Assembly: GCA_023957115.1 (NCBI GenBank)
Contig: JAMLHN010000009.1
Span: forward strand, 1 to 64,000
DNA: 64,000 nucleotides
Origin: Thermomicrobiales bacterium
Lineage (GTDB): Bacteria > Chloroflexota > Chloroflexia > Thermomicrobiales > UBA6265
Direction of reading: 5' to 3'
Part shown: piece after piece, positions 17,514 to 27,556 of the stretch
How positions within the stretch are numbered: the stretch's first letter is position 1
Layout: every line of letters starts with the position of its first letter
Program-made: the position numbers and the translations under genes
The notes under the pieces: generated by a model
Database searches by the model: none
Seen by the model: the letters and a program-made list of their open reading frames with translations, nothing else
Told to the model about the DNA's origin: nothing

Positions 17514-18404
17514 ATGACCGAAGCACCCAAATCAATGCGACCCACCGTGCTCGGCCTGGTCGCGGCGTTGAGCAAGCCTGAAGCCCATCAGCTCGCAGCC
17601 GATATCGAGCGGCGCCTTGCAGGACTGGGCATTACGTTGATGAAAGAAGACGAGCTCTCGCCAAACGCGGCCCGGCAGGTGGATGCCATTCTCGTGCTGG
17701 GCGGCGATGGCTTGATGATGCGTGCGGCCAAAGCCTACGCGAACACCCCCTTGCTGGGGATCAATTTTGGCAAGGTTGGCTTTTTGGCGAAGGTCGAACG
17801 CGGCGATTGGCAAAACGCGCTCGACGCGCTGATATCGGGGCACTACACCATCGAAGAAAGTTCGACCCTGCACGCAACCACCGAGAGCTCGCATGGTACC
17901 GAAGACCATGGCTGGGCGATCAATGATGTGGTCATTCGCAGCGGTGTTCGCATGATCGACATCGAACTCTACGTCGATGGTTATTATGTGAATACGTTCC
18001 CGGGAGATGGACTGATCGTTGCAACATCCCGTGGAAGCACGGCCTACTGTATGGCAGCCGGAGGGCCGATCCTGACCGCAGGCGTGCAAGGCTTCGCGAT
18101 CGTTCCAATCTCCTGCCATTCGCCTATTCGCACGCCAATGGTGGTCGCCGAGTCCGCCAAGATCGACTTGCTCTTCAAATCACGCTACGACGCCTCGATC
18201 ATTCTCGACGGTCGTGTGACCGGCGAGCTTGCACCCGACGATGTCGTCCGGGTACGGCGCGGCGAGAATCTCTGCCGGTTGGTCTCCGTGGGCGAAGCCG
18301 ATTTCTACGAGGCGTTCCGCACCAAGTTCAATTTCCGGATTCGGCCGGACCTGGAACCGGTTCGCGTACCGGAATCGATCGGCAACGCGCGCGGCTCCCG
18401 CTGA
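17514..18404 (+). CDS. nadK: NAD kinase
   Basis: A 296-residue ATP/polyphosphate-NAD kinase that makes NADP. Conserved motifs are LVLGGDGLMMRAAK (the GGDG catalytic loop), LGINFGKVGFLAKV and GDGLIVATSRGSTAYCMAAGG, followed by the C-terminal beta domain with HSPIRTPMVV. Length is typical. It starts eight bases after the NrtR-like regulator and is probably cotranscribed with it. Confidence 0.95.
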   Translation: MTEAPKSMRPTVLGLVAALSKPEAHQLAADIERRLAGLGITLMKEDELSPNAARQVDAILVLGGDGLMMRAAKAYANTPLLGINFGKVGFLAKVERGDWQNALDALISGHYTIEESSTLHATTESSHGTEDHGWAINDVVIRSGVRMIDIELYVDGYYVNTFPGDGLIVATSRGSTAYCMAAGGPILTAGVQGFAIVPISCHSPIRTPMVVAESAKIDLLFKSRYDASIILDGRVTGELAPDDVVRVRRGENLCRLVSVGEADFYEAFRTKFNFRIRPDLEPVRVPESIGNARGSR

Positions 18405-18452
18405 TCGGCGGGTCGACCAGGGTTCAACGGCGGGAAAGGTGCGTGGCGCCAG

Positions 18453-19388
18453 TCAATGAGCGTTCTGCGATTGGCGGATGAGCTCGTCGATTTCCTCATC
18501 GGGAGAGACGTCCGTGGGTTCATCGTCCTCGCGCTCGATATCCGAATCTTCCACATCGGCAGTTGCCGGGGCATGACCGTTTCCGTTCGCCACGAACTGC
18601 GAGATCACCGCGGCATCCTCGATGACCGCATCCTCCGCTGAATCGCTTGCCGCGTCGACGGACGCATGATGACCATTTGGAACGGCCTCTGTTCCATTCT
18701 TCTTCTTGCGCGCCCGTGTCCGCTTGCGATCGAAGAGCCGAATCGGCTCCGTCTCTTCATCGGCTGTTGCGGGCTCATCCGCAACAGCAGCGGGCGTGAC
18801 AACGGCCGCCAGCTCTCCCTGGTATCCAAGCTCCAGGGCAGGATCCGACGCCGGAATCTCCCGAATCGTCGGGGCGGCAACCTGGCGGAACGTTCGCGAA
18901 CCTCGTTCCAGATATCGCTCGTCCGGCGGTTCCACGCGCTCCCGAATCGAGATTGCCTGCTCGCTCTGGTCCGAGCCGCAGTATGGGCAAATTGGCCACC
19001 CCACCTTGATCAGGGTATTGCATGACGTACACGGCTGCTTCAGATTGGTCTGGCAGTGGGGACACAGAATGTAATCGTCTGAGACCTGTCGCTGGCACGA
19101 CGGGCAAAGCGATGTCTCTTCGATGTCCTGCAGCAGATACTCTTCTTCGAGCGACCGCTGAAACGCCTCGTCGATCGTATTTCGCGGACGCATCAGGAGG
19201 TAGAGCAGCGTGCCGGGAACGAAAAAGAGAAGCGACATCAAGGTGGCGAAGATCTGTGTCACCACGCTTTGGCTCCGGGAGCCAATATCCCGGTAGGTCC
19301 AAACCACGAGGGCGAACCAAAGAACGACGAGGTATCCGCCGGCGAGCGCAAGGAATACCTGTAGCGTCCTGGCTAGGATCTCTTCCAA
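18453..19388 (-). CDS. Membrane protein with double zinc ribbon
   Basis: A 311-residue protein of unknown function. Two N-terminal hydrophobic segments (about residues 7-32 and 42-66) are followed by two zinc ribbons with CPSC-x11-CPHC and CTSC-x10-CPYC spacing (about residues 93-140). The rest is an acidic low-complexity tail ending DVSPDEEIDELIRQSQNAH. The start is TTG at 19388 with GGAG six bases upstream. It lies upstream of nothing obvious on its strand and follows the c-di-AMP receptor gene. A membrane-associated adaptor role is only a guess. Confidence 0.75.
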   Translation of the reverse strand: MEEILARTLQVFLALAGGYLVVLWFALVVWTYRDIGSRSQSVVTQIFATLMSLLFFVPGTLLYLLMRPRNTIDEAFQRSLEEEYLLQDIEETSLCPSCQRQVSDDYILCPHCQTNLKQPCTSCNTLIKVGWPICPYCGSDQSEQAISIRERVEPPDERYLERGSRTFRQVAAPTIREIPASDPALELGYQGELAAVVTPAAVADEPATADEETEPIRLFDRKRTRARKKKNGTEAVPNGHHASVDAASDSAEDAVIEDAAVISQFVANGNGHAPATADVEDSDIEREDDEPTDVSPDEEIDELIRQSQNAH

Positions 19389-19431
19389 ACTGGAACTCCG
19401 AAGGGGTGTGCCCCGTTATCGGTTAGGCCGG

Positions 19432-19764
19432 TCATCGAATTCGTTCGTACCGGCTCAGATTGAGGATATACACAGTCGCGCCACCATCGAGTGACGGTAC
19501 GGGGCTGCTGACATGATACTCGCCCGGATCGACAAGCGGTAGCATCGGGTTTGTCATACGGACAACCGCGAGCCCCTGTTCCTCGATAAATCGCAGCAGA
19601 TCCGGCACGTAGCTTTCCTGGACAGGCACAAACGCTGACGTTCTCCGCTGTTCCCCCCGAAACGAGTCTTCGCTCACGACATCGACGGCGAACCCACGCT
19701 GTAGCAATCCCTGCACAACGGCGTCTGCACGTGATCCCTTGATTTGAACGACGGCGAGCTTCAT
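19432..19764 (-). CDS. Cyclic di-AMP receptor-like PII-fold protein
   Basis: A 110-residue protein matching the DarA/PstA (YaaQ, DUF970) family of PII-like c-di-AMP receptors in length and opening (MKLAVVQIKGSRADAVVQGL). In Bacillus this gene sits beside tmk; here it follows tmk by 37 bases, which supports the call. The family binds c-di-AMP as a trimer and has no known enzymatic activity. Conservation with DarA is moderate, so ligand binding is inferred. Confidence 0.75.
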   Translation of the reverse strand: MKLAVVQIKGSRADAVVQGLLQRGFAVDVVSEDSFRGEQRRTSAFVPVQESYVPDLLRFIEEQGLAVVRMTNPMLPLVDPGEYHVSSPVPSLDGGATVYILNLSRYERIR

Positions 19765-19801
19765 AACCTGTTCCAGTGACGCTGCAACGCACCGGTCTCT
19801 C

Positions 19802-20443
19802 TTAGATATCGCTCATCGAGCCGAATCGGTTCCGCACCGCTTCGACGATGAGCGTCGTGATCTGCTCCTGCGGGAGCGATCCATCGACCACGAACCAACG
19901 TTCGGGATGGACCGCGGCGAGCTGACGGAACGTCTCAGCCACGCGCGAATGGTACATGAGACCAGCTTCATCGATCCGATTCACACTAGCAGCATCCGCC
20001 AGGCGGCGAGCCAGGCCGGTTTCCGGCGGCACATCGATCAGGATACGAAGATCCGGGTAGGTGTCCTGCACCGCAAACGATTGGATCGACTCCAGGTCGA
20101 CCAATGAGAGATGGTTTCCTCCTCCCTGATAGGCGAGCGTCGAATCGATGAACCGATCGGTGATCACGACGACACCTCGCTCGATCGCGGGGGCGATAAG
20201 CTCGGCAACGTGCTGTGCGCGCGCCGCACTGTGAAGCAACGCCTCGGTTCGTGGTTCGAAATTGCCGAGCTCCCGATCGAACAGCATTGCCCGAATCGCT
20301 TCGCCAACCGGCGTGCCACCCGGTTCCCGCGTCAACACCACGGTCCGGCCGGCAGCGCCGATCCGGTCGGCAAGCGCGCGCGACTGGGTCGACTTCCCAG
20401 AGCCATCGATCCCCTCGAAGGCAATGAATTCCCCACGACGCAC
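19802..20443 (-). CDS. tmk: Thymidylate kinase
   Basis: A 213-residue dTMP kinase. It has the P-loop FEGIDGSGKSTQ, the TREPGGTPVGEAIR substrate motif, the DRFIDSTLAYQGGG segment with the DR(Y/F) signature, and DVPPETGLARR. The GTG at 20443 begins one base after the stop of the upstream R3H ATPase gene, so the two are tightly coupled. The frame continues upstream, but that part overlaps the neighbour and has no tmk sequence. Confidence 0.95.
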   Translation of the reverse strand: MRRGEFIAFEGIDGSGKSTQSRALADRIGAAGRTVVLTREPGGTPVGEAIRAMLFDRELGNFEPRTEALLHSAARAQHVAELIAPAIERGVVVITDRFIDSTLAYQGGGNHLSLVDLESIQSFAVQDTYPDLRILIDVPPETGLARRLADAASVNRIDEAGLMYHSRVAETFRQLAAVHPERWFVVDGSLPQEQITTLIVEAVRNRFGSMSDI

Positions 20444-20444
20444 G

Positions 20445-22283
20445 CTAGAACGGTCCTTCCCGATAGAGCTCGACCCGACGATTGGGCTCTTTGCCTTTGC
20501 TGCGGGAGCCAATGTTGTATCGGTCGGCCAGCTGATGCTGGAGTTTTCGTACGTATTTCGTTTGCGGCGCCAGCACAATGCTCTGCATGCCCCCGATGAC
20601 CGCGCCAATTGCGTCTTCGGTTTCCTCCAGCGCATCGGCAACACCGCCGCCGGATACGCGGCGATTCGATCCGCTTCCGCGTGCCACAGTCTGAGCTTGT
20701 GACGAAGGTGGAGCCAGAGGAACCACACCCTCCTCTGGCTCCACGGGAGCCGGCAGCAGATTGCTGAGCGCGTGCTCCATCTGGGCCGAGGTGTTGGATC
20801 GCAACACATACACAGGTGTCCCGCGCGTTTCCGCATCGCGAATGGGCTGCGGCTTGGTGCGGTAGTAGCTCTTCAAGGTGAGCACGAGATCGGCTTCCCG
20901 TGGGTCGCGCACCACAATTGCCGGCGCCCGCATCGCATCGATCGCATCGGCCAGCCGGTTGCGGCTCACGCCGAAGGGATAGATCCGAACCGGCTTTGCC
21001 GAGGTGCCACGTCCTTTGAACGAGAATCCGGCGACCGACGGCAAGACGGTCAAGTGGGACGATGAGCGAGGCGGTTCCGTCTCGGTTTCCGGGGGGTACC
21101 GAAACTCGTCACGCTCCTGTGAGCCCGATTGCCGGGCACTGCGGCCCACGCCATTCGAGGCATTTGCCCGCGTCGACGATTGCGTTGGGCGCAGCGGCGG
21201 CTGCGCCGGATTCCGCCGCAGCTCTTCCGGCGATTCGATCGCCAACGTCCCGTCCGGCGCTCGACGTCGCACCTCTGGTCGTACCGGCGCGCCCCGCAGA
21301 ATCGCATCGACTGTTTGCGCGACGTCCCGGTGCACGGCAACTTCTTCCCGCCCAAGGAGCTCGACCATGATGGCAAACGTCGGCGGCGCTTTGCGTTCGA
21401 GAATCGACTTTTGCGTTCCCCGGCGGCGCGCTTCCTCGTCCGACAATGTGACCGACTGAATTCCTCCAATAAGGTCCGAAAGCGTCGGGTTCATCATCAG
21501 GTTCTCGAGCGTGTTGCCGTGCGCGGTACCGATGAGCTGAACGCCACGCTCCGCAATCGTGCGAGCGGCGCCCGCTTCGAGCTCGGTGCCGATTTCGTCG
21601 ATGACGATGACCTGCGGCATATGGTTTTCGACCGCCTCGATCATTACCCCATGTTGCGCGGTCGGGGTTGCCACTTGCATACGACGGGCACGTCCAATTG
21701 CCGGGTGTGGAATGTCTCCATCACCGGCGATTTCGTTGCTGGTATCGACAACGATGACGCGCCGGTGGAGATCGTCCGCCAGGACCCGGGCAACTTCCCG
21801 CAACATCGTCGTCTTGCCGACCCCCGGCCGGCCGAGCAACAGCAGACTCTCGCCGGATTCGACCAGATCGCGAATGATCGCAATCGTGCCGTAAACGGCA
21901 CGCCCAATCCGGCAGGTCAGACCGACGACTTCGCCCGACCTGTTGCGGATGGCCGAAATCCGGTGCAAGGTCCGCTCGATACCCGCGCGATTGTCATCTC
22001 CGAACTGGCCGATGCGCGCGGCGACGTACTCGATATCTTCACGGCTGACATCCTGGTCACCAATGTCGAATTCGGCATCCTGAAAACGAGCTTCGGCTTT
22101 TCGGCCGAGATCCATAACGATCTCGATCAGGCTTCCGCGAGTGCCATCGGCGGTGATGTCACGAACGCCGTCGCGAATACGAGGAGGGAGTACCGCCAGG
22201 AGATCTTCGAGATTGTCGGTGACCTCATGCTCGGTGACTTCGAATTCCTCGAATTCCGCCTGGTGTTCCTGTTGTGTACTCAA
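20445..22283 (-). CDS. Ycf45-type AAA ATPase with C-terminal R3H domain
   Basis: A 612-residue protein of the Ycf45/SpoIIIAA-like ATPase family. The ATPase core (about residues 40-330) has Walker [18 protein letters not shown], Walker [16 protein letters not shown] and a sensor-like [11 protein letters not shown]. The middle is Pro/Arg-rich. A second nucleic-acid-type region ([20 protein letters not shown]) leads to a C-terminal R3H-like end ([19 protein letters not shown]). R3H domains bind single-stranded nucleic acids. The start is TTG at 22283, with AAAGGAG six bases upstream. It forms an operon with tmk. The cellular role of this family is not well established. Confidence 0.85.
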   Translation of the reverse strand: MSTQQEHQAEFEEFEVTEHEVTDNLEDLLAVLPPRIRDGVRDITADGTRGSLIEIVMDLGRKAEARFQDAEFDIGDQDVSREDIEYVAARIGQFGDDNRAGIERTLHRISAIRNRSGEVVGLTCRIGRAVYGTIAIIRDLVESGESLLLLGRPGVGKTTMLREVARVLADDLHRRVIVVDTSNEIAGDGDIPHPAIGRARRMQVATPTAQHGVMIEAVENHMPQVIVIDEIGTELEAGAARTIAERGVQLIGTAHGNTLENLMMNPTLSDLIGGIQSVTLSDEEARRRGTQKSILERKAPPTFAIMVELLGREEVAVHRDVAQTVDAILRGAPVRPEVRRRAPDGTLAIESPEELRRNPAQPPLRPTQSSTRANASNGVGRSARQSGSQERDEFRYPPETETEPPRSSSHLTVLPSVAGFSFKGRGTSAKPVRIYPFGVSRNRLADAIDAMRAPAIVVRDPREADLVLTLKSYYRTKPQPIRDAETRGTPVYVLRSNTSAQMEHALSNLLPAPVEPEEGVVPLAPPSSQAQTVARGSGSNRRVSGGGVADALEETEDAIGAVIGGMQSIVLAPQTKYVRKLQHQLADRYNIGSRSKGKEPNRRVELYREGPF

Positions 22284-22344
22284 TCGATGCTCCTTTGCTG
22301 TGATCCAATGGACCACATCGCGCAGCCAAGCAGCGCGGGAACGC

Positions 22345-23499
22345 TCATTCGGTTGAACTCACCCGAGGGGTGACCGTCAAAACCGACGGAGCCTGGCTCG
22401 GCACTCGATCGCCAAGTTCGACGTGCTGAGATGACGCCTCCAACGTCACAGCACGAACCTGAACTGCCGTGTAACGCACGAGTAGCTCCTGGGTGAGGCC
22501 GGGGGTAAATCCCATCCGCACCAGGGCCGATTCGATTTCCTGTTGATACCCGCGCACCGTGACGTAGACGCGGGTAATGCGCCGTTCAAGTCGCAGCTTT
22601 CGCAGCAACGCGTCGAGGAGCGCCGCTCCCGCCTTGACCGCTCCCGGCCGGAACGAAACATCCAACGCATGAACGCCTCGGTCGCTGGTCACGCGCGCAT
22701 ACGCCTGCAGATCGCCTGGGCCATCGGCCAGCCATCCGGACGTCTGCGGGGAGCTCGGACGCCTGGAGTTCGAAATGTCCCAGGCGTGCGAGGTCAACGC
22801 TTCGGCATAGATCACATCGCGCGGCACCGACGCGTTGTGCAGCTGATGTATGGCCCACGTGTCGGATGACTCCTGCTCCCGCATCGCGACATGCGCTCCC
22901 ATCGTTTGGGGAGCATCGGCCACATAGATCGTCTCATTCGCATATGGCGCAAACCCCGCCTCGCGGAGCGCGACATAGACATTGGACCCAGAGGACGCAT
23001 GGGCAAAGAGTCGTTTGACCCCACTCATCCCGGCCTGCCGAATAGCCGCGGTCAGGATCTCCGCCCAGACCGGCCCTGGATCGTAGACCCCGGTCGAAGC
23101 GCCCACGGCTTGCAACAACCAACGCCGGTCGGGCAGTGACGGCTTGAAATCGGCAAACGCGATCGGATTGCCATTCGACGCGGCAATCATCACGACAGGG
23201 CGGTCGGTGGATCGTGGAATCCGGCTGGCGACGACCGAGGCGCTCGCGTTGTACCCGCTCAAGGTCAGTTGCGGCTGCAGGAGCGGATAGACTCGCTCGA
23301 TCCGCGCGAGACCGGGCACGTCGGTAAACCGCGCCTGGCGTACGACCAGCGTGAAGTGCCGGTTTTCGGGGGCGGCTTCGCGAGGCCGCGCGGACTGGCC
23401 AGGGGAAGAGCTCTGCGGAGAAGAGACAAACTCGCCATCCCGGGCCCGTTCGAGAGCCTGCAGATGGGTAACGGATAGTCGACTCGACGATGATTGCAT
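22345..23499 (-). CDS. Tandem GNAT-like protein of unknown function
   Basis: A 384-residue protein. Residues about 50-200 resemble a diverged GNAT fold ([52 protein letters not shown]). The second half has a similar ending, [20 protein letters not shown] and [19 protein letters not shown], so it may be a duplicated acetyltransferase fold. No clear acetyl-CoA pyrophosphate loop is visible, so it could be non-catalytic. The ATG at 23499 was chosen over an upstream TTG. It precedes the R3H ATPase gene by 61 bases on the same strand. Confidence 0.6.
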   Translation of the reverse strand: MQSSSSRLSVTHLQALERARDGEFVSSPQSSSPGQSARPREAAPENRHFTLVVRQARFTDVPGLARIERVYPLLQPQLTLSGYNASASVVASRIPRSTDRPVVMIAASNGNPIAFADFKPSLPDRRWLLQAVGASTGVYDPGPVWAEILTAAIRQAGMSGVKRLFAHASSGSNVYVALREAGFAPYANETIYVADAPQTMGAHVAMREQESSDTWAIHQLHNASVPRDVIYAEALTSHAWDISNSRRPSSPQTSGWLADGPGDLQAYARVTSDRGVHALDVSFRPGAVKAGAALLDALLRKLRLERRITRVYVTVRGYQQEIESALVRMGFTPGLTQELLVRYTAVQVRAVTLEASSQHVELGDRVPSQAPSVLTVTPRVSSTE

Positions 23500-23588
23500 T
23501 ACTGAGATTCTACGCCTGCCGGATAGCGCAAACAAATATCGAAATGTGACGGGATATCCGCAATACGGGAGAACCTGTGCGAAACGAG

Positions 23589-24200
23589 CTAGAGCGTGCG
23601 CCTGCCGGCGAGTGCTCGCCCCAGGGTGACATCATCGGCATATTCGAGATCGCCTCCTGCTGGAAGCCCTGTGGCCGGCCGCGAAACCCGCACACCCAGT
23701 GGCACGAGCATGCTGTGAAGGATCGAAGCGGTCGCCTCTCCCGGCATATCCAGATTCGTGGCCAAAATCACCTCATCCGGCTTTTCGGATTTCACCCGCT
23801 CGATGAGCTCGGCAATCCGGAGTTTGCCTGGGCCGATCCCATCGATTGGTGAGATCGCGCCGTGAAGCACGTGGTATCTCCCTTTGAACTGCCCGGTACG
23901 ATCGAGCGCCAGCACATCGAGCGGTTCCTCCACCACGCAGATGATGGGGTCACGGGCAGAGTCGCTGCAGATCGCACAGGGCTCAGTCTCGGTGATATTG
24001 AAGCATCGGGAGCAAAAGAACACCCGCTCCTTTACGGTCAGGATCGCCTCCGCCAATGCAACGGCGTCCTCGCGCGGACCACGGAGAATCGAAAAGGCGA
24101 GACGCGACGCCGTTTTCGGCCCGATCCCCGGCAGACGGCCGAGCTCCTCGATCAAATCGGCAACGGGTTTGACAGCGATGCCCGAAGTGGATGAAGACAA
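23589..24200 (-). CDS. recR: Recombination protein RecR
   Basis: A 203-residue RecR, which forms a ring with RecO for RecA loading. Visible are the helix-hairpin-helix [20 protein letters not shown], the zinc finger [16 protein letters not shown], and the Toprim domain ([28 protein letters not shown]). The start is TTG at 24200 with AAAGG upstream. It follows ftsK on the same strand with an 81-base gap holding a G-tract motif. Confidence 0.95.
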   Translation of the reverse strand: MSSSTSGIAVKPVADLIEELGRLPGIGPKTASRLAFSILRGPREDAVALAEAILTVKERVFFCSRCFNITETEPCAICSDSARDPIICVVEEPLDVLALDRTGQFKGRYHVLHGAISPIDGIGPGKLRIAELIERVKSEKPDEVILATNLDMPGEATASILHSMLVPLGVRVSRPATGLPAGGDLEYADDVTLGRALAGRRTL

Positions 24201-24242
24201 AAATGGACCTTTCGGAACGTACCGTTTCGGGAGGCGAGCCGA

Positions 24243-24266
24243 CCCGGCCCCGACCCGACCCGACCC
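24243..24266 (-). promoter_or_regulatory. G-quadruplex-type G-tract
   Basis: On the minus strand, which is the coding strand of both flanking genes, the sequence reads GGGTCGGGTCGGGTCGGGG and then CCGGG. That is four or five runs of three or more G with two-base loops, a classic quadruplex motif. It lies in the short ftsK-recR gap, starting about 43 bases upstream of the recR start, so it would be present in a read-through transcript. Confidence 0.55.
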
Positions 24267-24281
24267 GAACAGGTGTACGAA

Positions 24282-26543
24282 TTATACGTCCATATCCAGG
24301 ACCGGACGACCTTTGATTCCGTCCGCAGGCCCGATGATGCCATCGTCTTCCATCTGCTCGATCAGACGGGCTGCCCGGTTATAGCCGATGCGAAGACGCC
24401 GCTGAAGCATCGACGCCGACGCCACCCCCTGCTCGCGGACGACGGCAAGCGCCTTCTCCATCAGCGGATCTTCTTCGTATCCACCGTCTCCGCCGCCATC
24501 GAACCCTGACGAGCTCGGCAGGTTCAACCACTCCTCTGCATACTGCGGAATCGGCGTCACCGCGTGCCAATGCTCGACGATATAGTGCACATCATTGTCT
24601 TCGACGAATGCCCCCTGGATGCGTACCGGCTTGGCCGCGTCCGGTGGCAAATAGAGCATGTCCCCCCGCCCGAGAAGCCGCTCCGCCCCGGGCATATCGA
24701 GGATGACGCGTGAATCGGTCTGCGAAGAAACGGCAAAGGCAATGCGGGCGGGCACGTTGGCCTTGATGATGCCGGTGATCACATCGACCGACGGGCGCTG
24801 CGTCGCGAGGATCAGGTGAATCCCCGCGGCGCGACCCATTTGGGTCAACCGCTGGATCAGGCCTTCGACGTCCATGGGCGACGTCAGCATCAGATCGGCC
24901 AGCTCATCGAGGATGACGACCAGATACGGAATCTTTTCCGCGTTCGGTTCGTCGGAGACCTTCATGCGATAGCCATCGAGATTGCGCACGCCTGTCTTCG
25001 AGAAGAGATCGTAGCGACGTTGCATCTCATTGACGACGAGCCGCAGCGCCCCGACGACCTTGTCCATCTCGGTCACGACCGGCGCCTGAAGGTGTGGAAC
25101 TCCGTTGTATCCGGTCAGCTCGACCATTTTTGGATCGAACATCAGGAGCTTGACTTCTTCCGGTGACTTCGTCAGCAGAAAGGTCGAGATGATGCCATTG
25201 AGACAGACACTCTTACCGGAACCGGTGGCTCCAGCGATCAGCAAGTGCGGCATCTTCGTCAGGTCGCCGACGACATACCGCCCATTGACGTCCCGTCCCA
25301 GCGGAATCGGCAGCTTCGATTTGCCCTTGTTGAACTGGCTCGACTCGATCGTTTCCCGCAGCCCTACCGTGGTGACCTGCTCGTTCGGTATCTCGATACC
25401 CACACGGGCCATACCGGGGACAGGCGCTTCGATGCGGATGCTCGGCGCGGCAAGAGCCAGGGCAAGGTCGTTTTGGAGCTCGGTGATCCGGCGAACCTTG
25501 ACGCCGGTGCCCGGCTCCAGTGTGTACTGGGTAACGGCCGGCCCGGGATTGATCTCACGGACGCGCGCATCGACCTTGAAGCTGGTCAGCGTCTCCTCGA
25601 TCAGGGTCGCCTTACTGGAGAGCTCGCTGGTGTCGACCTCATGGCCCTCGTAATACTTGAGCCTGGTCAGCTCGGGCAGCGGCAAGTTGGCATTGTTGAC
25701 TGCCGGTTGCTTCGCTTTCCTGGTTTCCTGCTTTTCGGGTTTTGTCTTTGCTGCCGGGACATTGATGATCGGAGGGGAAACTGGCGGTGGCAAGGGCGCC
25801 TGCTCCAGTGGTTTGTTCGACACCACCGGCCGTTGCGGTTCCGTGCGCGCGGAGGCGGGCCGTGGAATCGGCGCAAACGCGGCGGTGTCGCCGGCCGCCG
25901 CAATCTCATGAGCTTGCACGCTGGCAGCGATCCGAGCGGGACGAACTCGATACCAAATATCCGACAGGTCGATCCAGAGGATGCGCGGGTCTGTTCGGGT
26001 CAGCAAAAATACGCCCACCACACCGGCCGCCAGGAGAACGAGCGCGCACACCCACTCGGGCATGTAGTGATTCAGAAGAAGCGCAAGATTGTCGCCCAGA
26101 ATTCCGCCGCCGGTCCGTTTGGTCTCTCCAGCGAAGGCCAGCAATCCAAGCACCGCCCCGCCCAACAGCACAGCGCCGGCAATCTGCCGCCCGTGCGGTG
26201 CGGGATGTCGCGCGTCTAGAACCGCCTTGAGCCCGGCAGCCAGGAGGAAAACTGGAATGAGGAACGAACCATTCCCGGCGATGGCATGGAGCAGGTCGTA
26301 GACCCAGGCGGTGAGGCGGCCATCTCGTCCGTGACTCAGGAGGATCCAGCTGAAGATGAGCCCAAGCGCAATCGGCGCGGCGCCCATGAGCTGACGACGT
26401 GTATCGTCGGAGAGCACGCCATGGAGCCGCCGCTGATTCCAGCGAGACCGAACACGATCGCCGAACCCTTGCTCAGACGTGGCCTGCGCGCGCCTGCGGT
26501 CGCTGGTGGGACGTGTTTGGGATCGGGCTCGTGTGGTTGCCAT
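24282..26543 (-). CDS. ftsK: FtsK/SpoIIIE DNA translocase
   Basis: A 753-residue septal DNA pump. An N-terminal basic stretch is followed by four or so hydrophobic segments (about residues 50-190), a Pro-rich linker, then the RecA-type motor with Walker A AGATGSGKSVCLNG, Walker B YLVVILDELADLM and LATQRPSVDVITGIIK. The C-terminal gamma winged helix is present (GVASASMLQRRLRIGYNRAA), so it should recognise KOPS-like polar sequences. The ATG at 26543 starts the basic region; a few upstream in-frame codons are unlikely. recR follows 81 bases downstream. Confidence 0.95.
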   Translation of the reverse strand: MATTRARSQTRPTSDRRRAQATSEQGFGDRVRSRWNQRRLHGVLSDDTRRQLMGAAPIALGLIFSWILLSHGRDGRLTAWVYDLLHAIAGNGSFLIPVFLLAAGLKAVLDARHPAPHGRQIAGAVLLGGAVLGLLAFAGETKRTGGGILGDNLALLLNHYMPEWVCALVLLAAGVVGVFLLTRTDPRILWIDLSDIWYRVRPARIAASVQAHEIAAAGDTAAFAPIPRPASARTEPQRPVVSNKPLEQAPLPPPVSPPIINVPAAKTKPEKQETRKAKQPAVNNANLPLPELTRLKYYEGHEVDTSELSSKATLIEETLTSFKVDARVREINPGPAVTQYTLEPGTGVKVRRITELQNDLALALAAPSIRIEAPVPGMARVGIEIPNEQVTTVGLRETIESSQFNKGKSKLPIPLGRDVNGRYVVGDLTKMPHLLIAGATGSGKSVCLNGIISTFLLTKSPEEVKLLMFDPKMVELTGYNGVPHLQAPVVTEMDKVVGALRLVVNEMQRRYDLFSKTGVRNLDGYRMKVSDEPNAEKIPYLVVILDELADLMLTSPMDVEGLIQRLTQMGRAAGIHLILATQRPSVDVITGIIKANVPARIAFAVSSQTDSRVILDMPGAERLLGRGDMLYLPPDAAKPVRIQGAFVEDNDVHYIVEHWHAVTPIPQYAEEWLNLPSSSGFDGGGDGGYEEDPLMEKALAVVREQGVASASMLQRRLRIGYNRAARLIEQMEDDGIIGPADGIKGRPVLDMDV

Positions 26544-26600
26544 GACAGATTGCCTGGTTAGGAGCAGATGAATGGTCGAATCACTCACGCATCCCACAAT

Positions 26601-26612
26601 GTGTACGTACAC
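26601..26612. promoter_or_regulatory. Perfect palindrome between ftsK and kinase gene
   Basis: The 12-base perfect palindrome GTGTACGTACAC lies in the 248-base divergent gap between ftsK and the P-loop kinase gene, about 58 bases upstream of the ftsK start. It has the size of a dimeric regulator site. No matching regulator is known from the window. Confidence 0.35.
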
Positions 26613-26791
26613 TCTATCCGGAGACTATAGCATGACTTCCTGTCACTCGAAAGCCGTACGGACACCTATTCTTCTCGCTTTCGTATCGATTTCTCTCTCG
26701 AATTGGGAGGCCCAAGCCAGGAATTTTCACGCGGTGTGGTTGACCGGCATAGCTGGGGTTTCCTCGCACCGACGTGAAATGTGAGGGTTCG

Positions 26792-27361
26792 ATGGCTTTG
26801 CTCATTTTGATCAACGGCGCTCCGGGAAGCGGCAAATCGACCCTCGGCCGTCTCCTGGTCGATGAGCGCCCGCTTGCCTTGCTCCTCGATATCGACACGT
26901 TGCGCGGTCAACTCGGATGCTGGGATGACGATCCAGGGACGGCCGGACTGACAGCCCGGCGGCTGGCAATTGCCATGGTTCGTACCCATCTTGGAGCCGG
27001 GCTCGATGTCATCGTTCCTCAGTTTCTGATGCGTCCTACCTTCCTCCGCGAGCTCGAGCTGGTTGCGCAGGAATCAGGGAGCCGGTTCGTGGAGATCGCG
27101 CTGATCAGTAGCCCCGAGGAAGCAGCGGCGCGGTTCGAAACAAGACGAGACTCCCAGGACGCGAACCATCAAGACGCGGTACGGCTGCAACAGGCTGCCA
27201 ATGCCCAGCCCATGGAGGAGCTCTATGCGGCCATGTTCGAACTGATGCAGAGTCGCCCAACCACCCGATTTGTCGAATCGATCCCCGGCGAGATCGAACG
27301 CACGCTGGCGGCGGTTCGCCTCGCAATCGATGCCGAATCGCAGGAGACGGGCGGTCCATAA
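26792..27361 (+). CDS. P-loop kinase-like ATPase (AAA_33 type)
   Basis: A 189-residue single-domain P-loop protein resembling small-molecule or zeta-toxin/AAA_33-type kinases. Walker A is LINGAPGSGKSTLGRLL at the N-terminus, followed by LLLDIDTLRGQLG, GLDVIVPQFLMRPTFL and a C-terminal helix. The ATG at 26792 has GAGG upstream and gives the usual short lead before the P-loop. It is upstream of, but separated from, the SOS promoter of imuB. The substrate is unknown. Confidence 0.7.
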   Translation: MALLILINGAPGSGKSTLGRLLVDERPLALLLDIDTLRGQLGCWDDDPGTAGLTARRLAIAMVRTHLGAGLDVIVPQFLMRPTFLRELELVAQESGSRFVEIALISSPEEAAARFETRRDSQDANHQDAVRLQQAANAQPMEELYAAMFELMQSRPTTRFVESIPGEIERTLAAVRLAIDAESQETGGP

Positions 27362-27556
27362 CGAGCTCCAACAAATCAGAGCCCAATACCGAAACTGTGA
27401 GTCTTCGTGCGCCGACAATGGGCGGTCGAACTGCTCAGGACACAGGGCCCAGGACTCAGGATCTTTTTCGCATCTTTCCAGCCTCGTCCCCCGGAGACGT
27501 ACGGACGTGTACGACGTCGGAACCATCCCATTTTCATAATGACCGGACAGCTCCTC

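Noticed and set aside
21129..22373. 414-codon open frame on the plus strand
   Set aside because: Antisense to the Ycf45/R3H ATPase; no homology or ribosome binding site.
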